Positions 13,565 through 14,475 of a stretch of DNA of 14,475 nucleotides are shown one piece after another (positions within the stretch are counted from its first letter, which is position 1; every line of letters begins with the position of its first letter). A program made the translations under genes and the position numbers. A model generated the notes under the pieces. It searched no databases, was not told where the DNA came from, and saw only the letters and a list, made by a program, of their open reading frames with translations. The DNA lies in contig CAYZUC010000072.1 of the NCBI GenBank assembly GCA_964481705.1, forward strand, positions 1 to 14,475, written 5' to 3'. This stretch comes from CAYZUC01 sp964481705 (GTDB lineage Bacteria > Bacillota > Clostridia > Lachnospirales > Lachnospiraceae).

Positions 13565-14475
13565 ATGATAATGAATTACTTAAAAAGGCATAAGAGTCTC
13601 TTGAAGTCATTATGCCTTGTCTTTTGTATCGGGGTATTGACTCTGGGGACGTCTGTTGGGGTTTATGCAGCTGAAACAGATGCTTCCGATGATTCGACTG
13701 TAACAGGGACAACGAATCGCTCTGGGGTTGGAGACTATGATAGCCTTGGGTTTTCGAATGATGATGATTCCACTGGAACGGTTATACGTGAACCCGGCAG
13801 CTCTGAGAACGCAGATGATTTAAAAGAATTGAATGTCGGGAATAATCTTACGGTTACGTATCGTGATGGAGAGGGTAATCTTTCTGGCTCCTTACGTATT
13901 CTTATTATTCTAACACTGATGGCACTGGCGCCGACCTTGATTATTATGTTAACCTCCTTTACAAGAATCTTGATCGTGCTTCATTTTACCAGGGCCGCTA
14001 TTGGTACCCAGACAGCCCCCCCGAATCAGGTGCTGATTGGGTTAACTTTGTTTCTGACGTTTTTTATTATGAATCCTGTTATTACACAGATTAACGATAC
14101 TGCGGTCAAACCGTTTGAAGCAGGAGAGATTACGCAGAAGGAATTCTTTGACACGGCAATGGATCCACTTCGGGATTTTATGTATGGTCAGACGCAGAAA
14201 AAGGATGTGCGTCTTTTCATGGATATTGCCAAGATGGAGGCCGTTGATACCATAGACGATATTCCCAATATGGTCCTGATTCCCGCTTTTATTATCAGTG
14301 AGCTTCGGACCGCATTTATTATTGGATTTTTAATATATATACCATTTATTGTGATTGATATGGTAGTCGCCTCGACCCTGATGTCCATGGGTATGATGAT
14401 GCTACCACCGACGACGGTTTCCATGCCGTTTAAGATACTGTTGTTTATTCTTGCGGATGGATGGAATCTGGTTAT
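13565..14475 (+). CDS. fliP: Flagellar export gate protein FliP (3' end cut by window edge)
   Basis: FliP forms the pentameric core of the flagellar type III export gate. The frame is open to the right edge (about 303 residues), which cuts it at DGWNLV, normally about ten residues from the end. The signature is clear: LTLMALAPTLIIMLTSFTRI, then GTQTAPPNQVLIGLTLFLTF and FIMNPVI, with LIPAFIISELRTAFIIGFLI and ASTLMSMGMMMLPPTTVSMP further on. ATG 13565 is favoured because AAGGTG at 13552-13557 is seven bases upstream; 13559 and 13571 are alternatives. A signal peptide (about 1-35, cleavage near VYA-AE) is followed by about 70 acidic, Ser/Thr/Asn-rich residues before the first FliP helix (about 110). 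This extension is longer than I expect for FliP. Confidence 0.95.
   Translation, partial: MIMNYLKRHKSLLKSLCLVFCIGVLTLGTSVGVYAAETDASDDSTVTGTTNRSGVGDYDSLGFSNDDDSTGTVIREPGSSENADDLKELNVGNNLTVTYRDGEGNLSGSLRILIILTLMALAPTLIIMLTSFTRILIVLHFTRAAIGTQTAPPNQVLIGLTLFLTFFIMNPVITQINDTAVKPFEAGEITQKEFFDTAMDPLRDFMYGQTQKKDVRLFMDIAKMEAVDTIDDIPNMVLIPAFIISELRTAFIIGFLIYIPFIVIDMVVASTLMSMGMMMLPPTTVSMPFKILLFILADGWNLV

Noticed and set aside
2..14475. A new defence, mobile or biosynthetic system
   Set aside because: Every sizeable frame is a recognisable flagellar or chemotaxis gene; no transposase, integrase, repeat-spacer array or toxin-antitoxin pair is seen.

Overview
The window is a stretch of a large flagellar/chemotaxis (fla/che) operon. 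All 18 recognisable genes lie on the + strand, packed with overlaps of a few bases or short gaps. The gene order, the FliY-type (CheC-like plus SpoA) switch protein, a cheY inside the flagellar operon and the flgE-flbD-motA-motB-fliL-fliM-fliN/Y-cheY-fliO-fliP run all point to a motile Gram-positive Clostridia. The A/T-leaning codon use, strong AGGAGG ribosome sites and several TTG/GTG starts fit that. A Lachnospiraceae member (Roseburia/Butyrivibrio/Eubacterium type) is my best guess, but this is inference from style and gene order, not a database match.

Layout. 2-331: 3' end of fliG (switch/rotor). 324-2991: fliH, fliI and fliJ, the export ATPase and its regulators. 2991-3875: a membrane-anchored MotE/YlxF-like protein. 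After a 127-bp gap carrying a good sigma-28/SigD promoter candidate come the hook-assembly genes: fliK (ruler), flgD (hook cap, with an unusual C-terminal extension), a conserved small flagellar-operon protein and flgE (hook). flgE is preceded by a 16-codon leader ORF whose stop overlaps its start codon, and is followed by a strong hairpin. Next are flbD, motA and motB (stator), fliL, fliM and fliN/fliY (C-ring switch with a built-in CheY-P phosphatase), cheY, and fliO and fliP (export gate). fliP runs off the right edge, probably only about ten codons from its end.

How the parts work together. FliH/I/J and FliO/P belong to the type III export apparatus. FlgD, FliK and FlgE build and measure the hook. 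MotA/B with FliL form the stator, which pushes on FliG in the FliG/FliM/FliN-Y C-ring. CheY-P binds FliM (and probably FliY) to switch rotation, and FliY probably removes the phosphate.

I see no rRNA, tRNA, CRISPR array, insertion sequence or phage gene, and no intergenic stretch longer than 139 bp. This is mostly a conventional flagellar operon rather than a new system. The points most worth a second look are the flgE leader ORF, the surface-protein-like C-terminal module and KEETP tail on FlgD, the candidate sigma-28 promoter in front of fliK, the hairpin after flgE, and the long acidic N-terminal extension of FliP.
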